A program made the position numbers and the translations under genes. The notes under the pieces were generated by a model. That model saw only the letters and a program-made list of their open reading frames with translations, was not told the origin of the DNA and ran no database searches. Of a DNA stretch of 64,000 nucleotides, positions 55,801-64,000 are shown in pieces (position 1 is the stretch's first letter; each line of letters begins with the position of its first letter). Source of the stretch: Betaproteobacteria bacterium (GTDB taxonomy: Bacteria; Pseudomonadota; Gammaproteobacteria; Burkholderiales; Ga0077523); NCBI GenBank assembly GCA_016713305.1, contig JADJPK010000004.1:186001-250000 (forward strand), given 5' to 3'.

Positions 55801-56410
55801 GCCGATGCCGTGATGCCATTCGGACCGGCGCCGGTGGACACGTCGTAGATTTCGGTCATCCCGCTGGGTGCCGTGAAGGACGTGGACTGCGCGCCCGAAT
55901 AGAGAGCCAGCAGGGTCGCGTCCGTGATATCCGTCGTGACGGCTGTCGAGGTCACTGTCGTAGACGACGAATTGTTCTTGGTGCTCGATACGTTCACCGG
56001 TGCCGCGTTGTCCACCCCGCGATAGCTCAGGAGAGCCCCGCCGCCGCGCTCGGACGCCCCGAACGTGAACGCGTAGCTCGCCGGCTCGGACGAGCCTGCC
56101 ACCCGGTAGTAGATGTTCTGCCGGACCGAGTTCTTGCTGTCGCCCAGAAGCGTGGTCCACCCCGACGGGGCCGTGATGGTGTTGCCGGTGCCGCGCACCG
56201 CGACCTGGGCGATCAGCACGTCACCCGCGACCGTTCCGGCCGGGACGGAAAGACTCAGCGACGACGCCCCGACGAACCGGTCGTTCCCGTCGCGGTCGCC
56301 ACCTGGCTGATCGCCGCGTGCAGGGTGCCGGCGCATGGCAACTGGCACACCAGCGCCACCGCCGTGCCGGCGAGCGCCCGCAATGCGACTCCGAAACGGC
56401 TCACGGACAT
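52860..56410 (-). pseudogene. mshQ: MshQ-type large surface protein with LamG domain and a 1-nt frameshift
   Basis: The full reading is about 1183 residues. A signal peptide (ALAGTAVALVCQLPCAGTLHA) lies in one frame, and after a shift near 56283-56287 the rest continues from DRFVGASSLSLSVPAGTVAG. A concanavalin/LamG domain (about 260-450, ending LDEFVVGEG) is followed by a long serine/threonine/alanine-rich C-terminal half of the MshQ/DUF6701 type. It is probably a pilus-tip or surface adhesin. One missing base explains the break; without repair the protein lacks its export signal. The start overlaps the mshP stop by ten bases. Confidence 0.83.
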
Positions 56411-56898
56411 GCGTACCTCGGCGCAGTGCCGTTGGGGTCCACACAACGTGTCACCGTGGCATTCACCTGACGGCTGATCGGCATCGCCCCGCCGGCCAGG
56501 GAGACCGTCGACACGATGGCATATACGGCGATCTGTCGGTTCGCCTCCGTGGTGGTCGTGCGGGCGCAGGTGACGGTCGCGGACGCGCCGTCGAAGCTGC
56601 CTCCCAGACTCAGCGTGGTGTCGGAAAAGCACGCGGGTGGCTGCGGAGTCGAGGCCGACAGGCCGGCATCGTCATTGTTCCCATCGAGCACCTGGTACAG
56701 CCCCCATTCGATGCCGGCCCGCGCGCCCTGGTAGGCCCGGGAACTGGAGACGTCCACCGCCTGCGCGGCGTGCTGCATGCCCGACACGGCCAGCATGAAC
56801 GCGCCAAGCATGGCCAGAATCACGAGCAGGAACAGGGCGCTGGGGAGAGCGAAACCGCGCAGGGTGTCAGGGAATGTTCGCAACGTGCGCCTCCGCAT
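56401..56898 (-). CDS. mshP: MSHA biogenesis protein MshP (pilin-like)
   Basis: The 165-residue protein has an N-terminal helix, RGFALPSALFLLVILAMLGA, that resembles a prepilin but lacks the usual Glu at position 5, as MshP and PilX proteins do. The soluble part has cysteines at FSDTT- and VTC-type positions. The ATG at 56898 overlaps the mshO end by 32 nt. Confidence 0.85.
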   Translation of the reverse strand: MRRRTLRTFPDTLRGFALPSALFLLVILAMLGAFMLAVSGMQHAAQAVDVSSSRAYQGARAGIEWGLYQVLDGNNDDAGLSASTPQPPACFSDTTLSLGGSFDGASATVTCARTTTTEANRQIAVYAIVSTVSLAGGAMPISRQVNATVTRCVDPNGTAPRYACP

Positions 56899-57757
56899 GA
56901 AGATTGGCGGATTCCCCGTCGGCAGCGATGGCGAGGCGGACGGACACGGTCCCGTACCGGGTGAGAAGGTCGTTGGCGTCGTAGGTGAACGCGCAGTCCG
57001 TGACCTTGGTGGCCAGCAGAGCACTGCTGCCCCCGGTGGGCGGCGTGGCCTGCGATGCATTGATCCCGTAGCCCCAGTAGCGACGCAGGCTGCCCGAGGC
57101 GAGGTCGCACTCGTACGTGACCGCATGCTCGACGATCTGGAATCGCCTGCCCGGCGATTCGTACGGAAACAGCTTCGCCGCCGTCAGCGTGATCGTGGTG
57201 GCGGATGCCGAGGCGATCGTCGCTCGGTTGTTGCCCGAGGACTGGTACGCGTCGGCGCCGGAGAAACCGGCACCCAGATTGAAGATGACCACGTGGTTGC
57301 CTGCGGTCACGGTGGGCATGGTTCCGATCACGTCGAAGGACGAGTCTCCGGACGCCGAGGTGAAATCGAGCACGTTGCCCGCGCCGGTGGAGTCGGTCTG
57401 CGCGCGATAACGCCCGCCTCCGCTCACCAGGAGGAATTCCACGTAGCGTCCGGTGCCGTCGACACGCACGCTGTTGGGAAGGGCGAGGCGCAGGTCGCGC
57501 ACGATGCGGCGCATCGCCACGTCCGCGGTGTCGGAGAGCTCCGCGCGCCGCGTCGTGTCGAGATAGCCTTGCACGGGCCGCTGCAGGAACACCGCCACCA
57601 CCGCGAAGACGATCCCCGCGATGGCGATGGCCGCGACCGCCTCGACGAGCGTGAATCCGGTCAGCCGGCGGCGCCCGCTCCCCCTCGCCCGCAGGCCGCT
57701 GGTCGTGCAGCGGGTGCACGCTTCGAACTGCCGCATTGGAACGGTCGCACGGATCAT
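56867..57757 (-). CDS. mshO: MSHA minor pilin MshO
   Basis: The 296-residue prepilin has a long leader and the cleavage site LTG/FTLVEAVAAIAIAGIV with Glu5. The ending, VSVRLAIAADGESANLHAEA, is typical of PilW/MshO-like minor pilins. It probably belongs to the pilus-initiating tip complex. The ATG overlaps the mshD stop (ATGA). Confidence 0.9.
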   Translation of the reverse strand: MIRATVPMRQFEACTRCTTSGLRARGSGRRRLTGFTLVEAVAAIAIAGIVFAVVAVFLQRPVQGYLDTTRRAELSDTADVAMRRIVRDLRLALPNSVRVDGTGRYVEFLLVSGGGRYRAQTDSTGAGNVLDFTSASGDSSFDVIGTMPTVTAGNHVVIFNLGAGFSGADAYQSSGNNRATIASASATTITLTAAKLFPYESPGRRFQIVEHAVTYECDLASGSLRRYWGYGINASQATPPTGGSSALLATKVTDCAFTYDANDLLTRYGTVSVRLAIAADGESANLHAEAHVANIP

Positions 57758-58344
57758 GGCAGGGAGTTCGGCGCCGATCTCACGCGGTACGAGTGCAGCG
57801 TCACGGTTTCGTTGCCGGGCCCGGTCACGGCAACCGCGACCAGCGCGGCGTCGGCGGTGGTGGCCAGTCCGAGCCCACCCTGGGTCACGGTCACGCTGGC
57901 CGAATAGCTTTCGAGCCCCGGGATGGCCGTGCCGGAGAGATCGCGGATGCCGCTCATGACAAAGCCGTGGTAGTCGTTGACGTTGTCGAACGGGGTCGTG
58001 GTGCTGTAACGGGTCTCGCCCTGGGAAGTCTCCGGTCCGGGTGCGGACATGCTCTCGGGCACTGTGCAGCCGGCCTCGCTCGTCGCGGTCGCCGCGGCCG
58101 GATCATCCGGGTCGCAGTACGTGAAGGGCATCAGCTCGATCTCCTCGAGCAGCGCCTCTGCCACGGCCAGCGCCTGCTTGCGCACCAGCGGATCGGAGCT
58201 CTTTGCCGAGGTGATGTTGAACACGCCCAGGATGCCCACGATGCCGACGCTCACGATCACGATGAACACGATGAGCTCGATGAGCGTGAGGCCGCACTGG
58301 CGGGATGGACGGGGGCGCGCGTTCCTGCGATCAGGGGTGCGCAT
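57754..58344 (-). CDS. mshD: MSHA minor pilin MshD
   Basis: The 196-residue prepilin has the cleavage site QCG/LTLIELIVFIVIVSVG, with leucine instead of phenylalanine at +1 and Glu5 present. A cysteine pair (TYCDPDD..., EAGC) follows in the soluble part. The ATG at 58344 overlaps the mshC end by 14 nt. Confidence 0.88.
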   Translation of the reverse strand: MRTPDRRNARPRPSRQCGLTLIELIVFIVIVSVGIVGILGVFNITSAKSSDPLVRKQALAVAEALLEEIELMPFTYCDPDDPAAATATSEAGCTVPESMSAPGPETSQGETRYSTTTPFDNVNDYHGFVMSGIRDLSGTAIPGLESYSASVTVTQGGLGLATTADAALVAVAVTGPGNETVTLHSYRVRSAPNSLP

Positions 58345-58804
58345 GTCCCGTTTCCGCCTCGACCGTGAACGTACGGGTGAGCGCACCGTTGGCCACGGTG
58401 ACGGTCAGGGGTCCGCTGCTGGGCCGGCCCAGCGCGTCGAAGGAGAAGCTGGTGCCCGACACGGTTACCGCCGAGGACCCTGTCGCCTGAAGCGCGCTGC
58501 CGGTCGTCGGATCGGCAACATCCGAGGTGCAGCTTCCGGCAGGCGCGAAGCAGGCGGAAAGACCGTTGCCCGCAAAGATGAGAAGAACGCTGCTGCGCGA
58601 GCCGATGGCAATCTTCTGCGCATACCGCACCGTCGACAGCACCTTGTCGTAGGTGCCCTGCAGTTCGAAGTCGTCCTGGTTCGCGAAGCGCGGCAGCACG
58701 ACGATGGCCATCACACCCAGGATCATGATGACCACCAGCAGCTCGGTCAAAGTGAAACCGCGCCCAGGGGCGCGGTTGCGGAACGTTCGTCGTCGGCTGG
58801 GCAT
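58331..58804 (-). CDS. mshC: MSHA minor pilin MshC
   Basis: The 157-residue prepilin has a basic 16-residue leader (MPSRRRTFRNRAPGRG) and the helix FTLTELLVVIMILGVMA with Glu5. The soluble domain has two cysteines (ACFAP..SCTS). It lies 44 nt after mshA. Confidence 0.9.
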   Translation of the reverse strand: MPSRRRTFRNRAPGRGFTLTELLVVIMILGVMAIVVLPRFANQDDFELQGTYDKVLSTVRYAQKIAIGSRSSVLLIFAGNGLSACFAPAGSCTSDVADPTTGSALQATGSSAVTVSGTSFSFDALGRPSSGPLTVTVANGALTRTFTVEAETGHAHP

Positions 58805-58848
58805 GTCCGGACGGTGGCGGCGCCAGGCGGCCGCCTGGCCGACGCTCG

Positions 58849-59259
58849 TCAGTTGGTGCAGACCACGCTGGCAGTCGCCGTGGCGGAGCCGTCCTGCGAA
58901 TCGGTGATCGTGCAGGACACGACCGCGCCGTCGCCGCCCGTGCTGCAGTTGCCCGTGCCGCTCACCGTGTAGCCGGTCGGGAGGCTGCCGCCCTGGAGCA
59001 TGGAGCCGAGGATGCCCGACGTGCAGACGTTGGTGGAGTTCATCTGCACGACTCCGGTGCGCGACGAGTTCACCTTGAACGCGCCGTAGTTGATCGACGC
59101 GGCCGAAGAGACCGCGCCCGCGACACCCTTGGTCGCGGAGAGTCTTGCGTCGGCGCTCAGGTCGATGAACCGGGGAAGTGCCACTGCGGCCAGAATGCCG
59201 AGGATGACGATCACGACGACGAGTTCGATCAGGGTGAAACCGCTTTGATTGCGTTGCAT
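58849..59259 (-). CDS. mshA: MSHA major pilin MshA
   Basis: The 136-residue prepilin has a short leader, MQRNQSG, then FTLIELVVVIVILGILAAVA with Glu5. The soluble part has four cysteines (NVCTS, GNCSTG, VVSCTI, SVVCTN), enough for two disulfides. Short leader, size and position mark it as the main subunit. AGGA lies ten bases upstream. A GGAGGG/CCCTCC hairpin near 59310-59330 lies in the leader after mshB. Confidence 0.9.
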   Translation of the reverse strand: MQRNQSGFTLIELVVVIVILGILAAVALPRFIDLSADARLSATKGVAGAVSSAASINYGAFKVNSSRTGVVQMNSTNVCTSGILGSMLQGGSLPTGYTVSGTGNCSTGGDGAVVSCTITDSQDGSATATASVVCTN

Positions 59260-59371
59260 GGCAAGGAGTCCTTTCGGGTATTGGGAAGGAGGTGAACGCG
59301 AAGTGTCTCCGGGAGGGTGCTTGCCCCTCCTGTCGTTGTGGTGGACTTGCGGGTCCGTGTAATGGATCGGA

Positions 59372-59884
59372 TCAGCATCCGCTGGTGACGGGCGCGGGGA
59401 TGATGGGCGCCTGACCTCGTCCTGGGGATTCCTGATAGCTCATCTGGCAGTTGACCGAATCGACGGCGCCGCGGACCTGGATCACGAGCGGATTGCCCGC
59501 GAGTACCTGTACCTGGTCGGTCTGCGGATTGATCTGGGCGGCCGTGACGATGCCCGCGCCGTCGGCCGTGGGGTAGCCGAAGCGCATGGTCACGGCCAGC
59601 CCGTCCATGTTCACGGTGCCTGCATCCTGGGTGCAGGTCGGCGTTTGCGCGACTCCCGCCAGATCGACGCGGCACGCTGCCGAGGCGAGTGCCGACGCAG
59701 ACCGTACTGCGCCATAGATGGCATTGAGCTTGGCCGCGCGGCTCTGGCTTTGCATGTTCACGTAGCGGGGCAGCGCGAACGCCGCAAGGATGCCGATGAT
59801 GGAGATCACCACCACCAGCTCGATGAGCGTGAAGCCTGCGCTGCGTGCTCCGGCCCTGCCCGTTTGCGTCCTCACTTTCGTCAC
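59372..59884 (-). CDS. mshB: MSHA pilin MshB-like
   Basis: The 170-residue prepilin has an 18-residue leader and SAG/FTLIELVVVISIIGILAAF with Glu5. Its soluble part has cysteines in AACRVD, PTCTQD, VNCQMS and a terminal SGC. It precedes the major pilin, the MshB position, though it could be a second major-type pilin. Only GTG starts are available (59884 or 59875); the first has GAGGA just upstream. The 125 nt before it hold no gene. Confidence 0.82.
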   Translation of the reverse strand: MTKVRTQTGRAGARSAGFTLIELVVVISIIGILAAFALPRYVNMQSQSRAAKLNAIYGAVRSASALASAACRVDLAGVAQTPTCTQDAGTVNMDGLAVTMRFGYPTADGAGIVTAAQINPQTDQVQVLAGNPLVIQVRGAVDSVNCQMSYQESPGRGQAPIIPAPVTSGC

Positions 59885-60009
59885 TGTCCTCGTGGATGGA
59901 TGCCGCACGCACCCGTGCGCGCACCCGTAGGGTTTGACAGCGTTAGCGGACGCGCGGGGAACATCTTTAGGAAACAGGGGGCATCGTTCGAAAAGATGGA
60001 ATGCCGGCC

Positions 60010-61275
60010 TCACGAACCCTTGTGGAAGGCCGCCTGGCCGAGATCCCAGATCGGAAGGAACACGCCCAGCGCAAGGATCAGCACCAGCACGCCCAGACCC
60101 ACGATCAGGATGGGCTCCACTTGCGCGGACAGGGTCTTGAGCTCGTACTCGACCTCGCGCTGATAGAGATCGGCGACCTCTTCCATCATGTCGTCCAGCG
60201 AACCGGATTCCTCCCCCACGACGATCATCTGCAAGGCCACGGGCGTGAACACGCCCGAGGACACGGCCGTGCGGAGGACGCTCTCGCCGCGCTCCACGCC
60301 CTCGCGCATCTTCTCGATGCGGGTCGCGATGTGTGCGTTGTCGACGGTCTGGGCACTCAACGACAGCGCCTGCGTGATCGGCACGCCGCTGCGGAAGGCG
60401 AGCGAGAAGCTGCGCGCGAAGCGGGCGATGGTGGCCTTGAGAATGATCTTGCCGGCGATGGGAAAGCGCAGCTTGAAGCGGTCCCACCAGAGCTTTCCCG
60501 CGGGAGTCCGGATGTGCCGCCGGAAGACGATCGCACCGGCGATGCCGCCCGCCAGCAGGTACGGCCAGCTTGCGACCATGAAGTCGGAGAATCCGATGAG
60601 CAGGCGGGTGATCACCGGCAGCTGGGCGCCGAAGCCCTTGTAGACCTTGGCGAAGGCCGGAATGACGAAGAGGTTGATGACGGCGATGGCCCCCGCCATG
60701 GCGATCACCACGAAGGTGGGATAGCGCAGCGCCGACTTCACCTGCGTGCGCATGAAGTCCTGGAACTCCAGGTGGCGGAACAGGCGCAGGAAGATCTCGT
60801 CCAGCCGCCCCGTGCTCTCGCCCACGTAGATCATGGCCACGTAGAACGGATTGAACATGGCCTTCTGCCGCTGCATGGAAGCCGACAGGTCCCGGCCGGA
60901 ATCCAGACCCTCGCGCACGCCCTGGATGGATTCCCTGACCGTCGGATGCGTCGCGGACTCCTGCAGTCCTGCCAGAGCGCGCAGGATCGGCACGCCGGCC
61001 TTGAGCAGCGCATACATCTGCCGGCTGAACAGCATGAGGTCCTGGGTGTCCACGGGCTTTCGGCCGAGCGCCCAGAGGGGCCGGTCCGCCTGCTCGACCT
61101 GCCCGTTGCCATGGCCATTGCCGTTCGCCGATCGGCCCCGCGAGAGCACGATGTCCACGGGCGTGATGCCGGAGGTCACGAGCTGGCCGGCGATCGCGCC
61201 AGCGTCAGCCCCTTCCAGAACCCCCTCGACCAGTTGGCCGCCGGCGTTTCTCCCCTTGTAGGAAAAGTGCGGCAT
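60010..61275 (-). CDS. mshG: MSHA biogenesis protein MshG (platform protein)
   Basis: The 421-residue inner-membrane protein is of the PilC/GspF family: a cytoplasmic start (PHFSYKGRNAGGQLVEGVLE), two T2SF repeats with YVGESTGRLDEIF and VVGEESGSLDDMM, and three membrane helices. It couples the MshE ATPase to the pilus. It lies 96 nt after mshE. Confidence 0.94.
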   Translation of the reverse strand: MPHFSYKGRNAGGQLVEGVLEGADAGAIAGQLVTSGITPVDIVLSRGRSANGNGHGNGQVEQADRPLWALGRKPVDTQDLMLFSRQMYALLKAGVPILRALAGLQESATHPTVRESIQGVREGLDSGRDLSASMQRQKAMFNPFYVAMIYVGESTGRLDEIFLRLFRHLEFQDFMRTQVKSALRYPTFVVIAMAGAIAVINLFVIPAFAKVYKGFGAQLPVITRLLIGFSDFMVASWPYLLAGGIAGAIVFRRHIRTPAGKLWWDRFKLRFPIAGKIILKATIARFARSFSLAFRSGVPITQALSLSAQTVDNAHIATRIEKMREGVERGESVLRTAVSSGVFTPVALQMIVVGEESGSLDDMMEEVADLYQREVEYELKTLSAQVEPILIVGLGVLVLILALGVFLPIWDLGQAAFHKGS

Positions 61276-61371
61276 CTCAGCGGACCCTTCCCGCGTGGCG
61301 GGCAGCGGATGCCGCTGGAACGAGGGTGCCCGGACCGTGCCTTCTCAAGGGCTGGACGTCTCGCATGGGCG

Positions 61372-63075
61372 TCAGTCCTCCAGCTGATTGGTCGCGTGGA
61401 TGGCCTCGTCCACGGTCGTTCTGCCCTGCGCCGCCAGTTCCACCGCGGCCCGGCGCAAGGTGCGCCCGCCCATCTGCTTGCGGGCCGCCGCCACGAACGT
61501 GGAGTGGTCGCCGTCCGAGGCGGCATCCACGACGGGACGCGTCATCTCCAGCATCTCGTAGATGGCCGTACGGCCGACGAATCCGGAGTTGTTGCAGCGG
61601 TCGCAGCCGGTCGCCTGCCTGAACGCGAACTGGTCGACCCGGTCGCCCAGCTCGAAACGCAGGAAGTGGCGTTCGTGGTCTTCCAGGACATGCGGCCGCG
61701 CGCAGTTCTCGCACAGCAGGCGGACCAGGCGCTGAGCCAGCACCACCTGCAGCGACATGGCCACCATGAAGCGCGGTGCGCCCATGTCCATGAGCCGCAG
61801 CGGGGTGCTGGCGGCATCGTTGGTGTGAAGCGTGGACAACACCAGGTGCCCGGTCATGGCGGCCCTCAGTCCCGTCTCGACCGTGCCCTGATCGCGCATC
61901 TCGCCCACGAGAATCACGTCCGGATCCTGCCGCAGGGCCGTGCGCAGCACCCGCCCGAACGTGAGTTCGATCTTTTCGTGGACTTGCACCTGGGTGAGTC
62001 CGGGGAGGCGATACTCCACCGGATCCTCCACCGTGATGATCTTGCGTTCCGGGGTGTTGAGTTCGGTGAGCGCCGCATAGAGCGTGGTCGTCTTGCCGCT
62101 GCCGGTGGGCCCGGTGACGAGCACCATGCCGCTGGGCCGGCGGATGATCCGCCGCATGCGGTCCAGTACGTGAGCAGGCATGCCCAGGCGCTCGAGATTC
62201 GCGACGCCGGCGGACTGGTTGAGCAGACGCATCACGGCCGATTCGCCGTGCTGCGTCGGCATGGTGGATATCCGGACGTCCACCTGGGTGTTGCGCAGCG
62301 CGATGTGGAATCGGCCGTCCTGCGGCAGGCGTTTCTCCGAGATGTCCAGGCCGGACATGAGCTTCAGCCGCAGCACCAGCGGCGCGGCGATCTTGGGCTC
62401 GGCCTGGGTCTGCACGTGCAGGACGCCGTCGATGCGGAAGCGGATGAAGAGCTTGGACGCCTGCGGTTCGATGTGGATGTCCGAGGCGCGCGCGCGGACC
62501 GCCTCCTCGAATACCGTCTGCAGCAACTTGACGACCGGTGCGTCCTCGGCCGCCGCCGTCGTGCCGAACGCGGCGAAATCCACCGCGTTGTCGCCCATCT
62601 CCTCGCCCAGTTCCTGGGCGAGGCCGGAGATCTCGCCGCTGCGCGTGTAGACGCGGTCGAGCATCGCCATGAGCTGCGACTCCGCCACGACGCAGACGTC
62701 GATGTCCCGCTTGAGAACGCGGGCAAGCTCGTCGTAGGCCAGCAAGTCGGTCGGATCGGCCATGCCGACCCGGAAGGCCGGTCCGGCTTCTTCCAGCACC
62801 AGGGCGCGGAAACGGCGGGCCTGGGATTCGGGCAGCCTTGCGACCAGTTCGGGATTGAGCTTCGCGTTGCGCAGGTCGACGAAGGTGACGCGCAACTGCC
62901 GCGCGAGAGCCTCGCAGATCTGCTCCTCGGTCACGTAGCCGGAATCGATGAACACGCGGCCCAGGCGGCGTCCCGAGCGCTTCTGGTCCTCCAGCGCGCT
63001 CTTCAGCTGATCCTCTGTCAGCAACCCCTGCCGCAGCAGGATCTCGCCGAGCCTCACCTTTTCCGGTCGTGCCAT
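61372..63075 (-). CDS. mshE: MSHA pilus extension ATPase MshE
   Basis: The 567-residue ATPase has an N-terminal MshEN domain with two repeats (RLGEILLRQGLLTEDQL and RLGRVFIDSGYVTEEQI), the c-di-GMP-binding module of this family. Then come Walker A GPTGSGKTTT, the Asp box, Walker B GEMRDQGT and a zinc tetracysteine CENC...CDRC. Pilus extension is therefore probably controlled by c-di-GMP. GGAGA precedes the ATG. It is the first gene of the msh operon, divergent from trmL. Confidence 0.95.
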   Translation of the reverse strand: MARPEKVRLGEILLRQGLLTEDQLKSALEDQKRSGRRLGRVFIDSGYVTEEQICEALARQLRVTFVDLRNAKLNPELVARLPESQARRFRALVLEEAGPAFRVGMADPTDLLAYDELARVLKRDIDVCVVAESQLMAMLDRVYTRSGEISGLAQELGEEMGDNAVDFAAFGTTAAAEDAPVVKLLQTVFEEAVRARASDIHIEPQASKLFIRFRIDGVLHVQTQAEPKIAAPLVLRLKLMSGLDISEKRLPQDGRFHIALRNTQVDVRISTMPTQHGESAVMRLLNQSAGVANLERLGMPAHVLDRMRRIIRRPSGMVLVTGPTGSGKTTTLYAALTELNTPERKIITVEDPVEYRLPGLTQVQVHEKIELTFGRVLRTALRQDPDVILVGEMRDQGTVETGLRAAMTGHLVLSTLHTNDAASTPLRLMDMGAPRFMVAMSLQVVLAQRLVRLLCENCARPHVLEDHERHFLRFELGDRVDQFAFRQATGCDRCNNSGFVGRTAIYEMLEMTRPVVDAASDGDHSTFVAAARKQMGGRTLRRAAVELAAQGRTTVDEAIHATNQLED

Positions 63076-63194
63076 GAATTCTCCGTTGCACCGGTGCGAG
63101 CCCGGCCACACCGGCAACCATGCCGGTCGACCGTGTACTTCGGCGCGGGATGGCCCAAACTTGAGGGTCGCTCCACTCCCTCCACCCGTTTCGC

Positions 63195-63665
63195 ATGTTC
63201 GACGTCGTCCTGTATCAGCCGGAAATTCCGCCCAACACAGGCAACGTGATCCGCTTGTGCGCCAACACCGGCGCCCGCCTGCATCTGATCGAACCCCTCG
63301 GATTCCGGATGGGCGACAAGGAAGTCCGGCGCGCGGGCCTGGACTACCACGAGATGGCCAACGTGACGGTGCATCCCGATCTGGACCGCTGTTTCGCCAT
63401 CCTGGGCGAGCGCCGCGTGTACGCGCTGAGCAGCAAGGCCGGCGCGAACGTGTATGCCGCCCGGTTCCAGCCGGCCGACGTGCTGCTGTTCGGTCCGGAG
63501 ACGCGCGGCCTTCCCGCGGACGTGCTCGAGCGCATCCCGCGGGAACGCCGCTTGCGCCTGCCCATGCTGGCAGGCAACCGGAGCCTGAACCTTTCCAACG
63601 CCGTGGCGGTCACCGTCTACGAGGCCTGGCGGCAAGCCGGATTTTCGGGAGCAGCGATCGATTGA
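63195..63665 (+). CDS. trmL: tRNA (cytidine34/uridine34-2'-O)-methyltransferase
   Basis: The 156-residue SPOUT methyltransferase opens MFDVVLYQPEIPPNTGN (motif 1) and has LFGPETRGLP and the knot motif LPMLAGNRSLNLSNAVAVTV. It methylates the wobble position of tRNA-Leu. Its stop overlaps the next gene's possible start (TTGA). Confidence 0.95.
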   Translation: MFDVVLYQPEIPPNTGNVIRLCANTGARLHLIEPLGFRMGDKEVRRAGLDYHEMANVTVHPDLDRCFAILGERRVYALSSKAGANVYAARFQPADVLLFGPETRGLPADVLERIPRERRLRLPMLAGNRSLNLSNAVAVTVYEAWRQAGFSGAAID

Positions 63666-64000
63666 GGTCCGAGACAGGCGGTTCGTCCAAGGCAGGCGAT
63701 TCCGGGTTACCCGGAAACCGGCTCTTCCGCTATTTCGAGTCGCGGGTTTCGGGCACCGCCGTCTCGCCGGAGACCGTGACACCCCCCTCCGGCCCGCCCC
63801 CGACGCTGTGGCGCTTCTATGCGCATTTCCTGAGGCAGCATCCGCGCCTCTACGGAGCCATGCTGGCCGCAAGCCTTGCGGTCGCGCTCCTGGACATGGT
63901 GGTGCCGCTGCTCATCGGCAGGATCGTGGGCCTGATGACCGCCCCGGATTCCGCTGCCGCGTGGGCGGAATCCCGCGTGACGATCGCCACGCTCGCGGCA
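63662..64000 (+). CDS. ABC exporter (permease-ATPase fusion), N-terminal part
   Basis: The frame is open to the right edge. After a polar stretch it reads PTLWRFYAHFLRQHPRLYGA and then the first membrane helix, MLAASLAVALLDMVVPLLIG, followed by RIVGLMTAPDS. This resembles the start of MsbA/MdlB-type exporters with a leading RLFRYFE segment. The ATPase half lies outside the window. The TTG at 63662 overlapping the trmL stop is the likely start, but a later one is possible. Confidence 0.75.
   Translation, partial: MRSETGGSSKAGDSGLPGNRLFRYFESRVSGTAVSPETVTPPSGPPPTLWRFYAHFLRQHPRLYGAMLAASLAVALLDMVVPLLIGRIVGLMTAPDSAAAWAESRVTIATLAA

Noticed and set aside
60001..63249. A 1082-codon open frame on the plus strand opposite mshE/mshG
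   Set aside because: It is the antisense of two clear genes; long antisense frames are common at this GC content, and the translation (rich in H, R, Q, L) shows no family motif.

Overview
The window looks like chromosome from an uncultured, high-GC betaproteobacterium. The blocks that point there are mutM / TPR protein-lolB-ispE-tRNA-Gln-prs-rplY-pth-ychF; ftsY-ftsE-ftsX-rpoH, with the ferredoxin-coaD-rsmD-M16-M16 genes divergent to it; and a ctaC-ctaD-(small assembly protein)-ctaG-ctaE-SURF1-ctaB-SCO oxidase cluster that ends next to rpoH. No finer placement can be made by eye. Most of the sequence is tightly packed, with many 4-base ATGA/GTGA overlaps.

Layout. 1-5456: an ABC-2 exporter pair cut by the window edge, a secreted metallo-beta-lactamase-fold hydrolase, a small TPR protein, a Ni/Co permease behind a large palindrome, and a frameshifted MDR oxidoreductase. 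5537-10604: an accessory island, visibly lower in GC at about 6.0-9.6 kb. It holds a VapC remnant, a Schlafen/AlbA_2-like fragment, two proteins with HEPN-type Rx4H motifs flanking a caspase-like protease, attC-type recombination sites between them, and a ParE/RHH toxin-antitoxin pair. 10813-22839: housekeeping genes, interrupted by a four-gene Gld-type ABC exporter operon. 22963-28276: a TorS-like hybrid histidine kinase translationally coupled to a PotD-like binding protein, with a divergent NMT1-like binding protein. 28306-36056: ferredoxin, coaD, rsmD, two M16 peptidase-family genes, ftsYEX and rpoH, the last under a CIRCE operator. 36227-44418: a cytochrome c oxidase locus with a CtaC-cytochrome c fusion and no ctaA. 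44532-46179: bioC and comF, divergent with overlapping start codons. 46199-63075: a complete-looking MSHA type IV pilus operon (mshE to mshN) on the minus strand. 63195-64000: trmL and the start of an ABC exporter.

The most unusual part is 6042-9541. The attC at 8727-8828 has all four boxes, two equal 6-nt spacers, one extrahelical base and a stop codon inside the R'' box. Two weaker attC-like sites follow the next two genes. No integrase is visible, so the region reads as a cluster of cassettes lacking an integrase (CALIN). Its cargo, a caspase-like protease between two HEPN-motif proteins, resembles anti-phage or abortive-infection genes; that function is inference.

Four genes carry a single disabling lesion: 1-nt frameshifts in the MDR oxidoreductase, ctaE and mshQ, and an in-frame stop in the PilN-like msh gene. 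Several lie in short homopolymers, so assembly error and real decay are both open.
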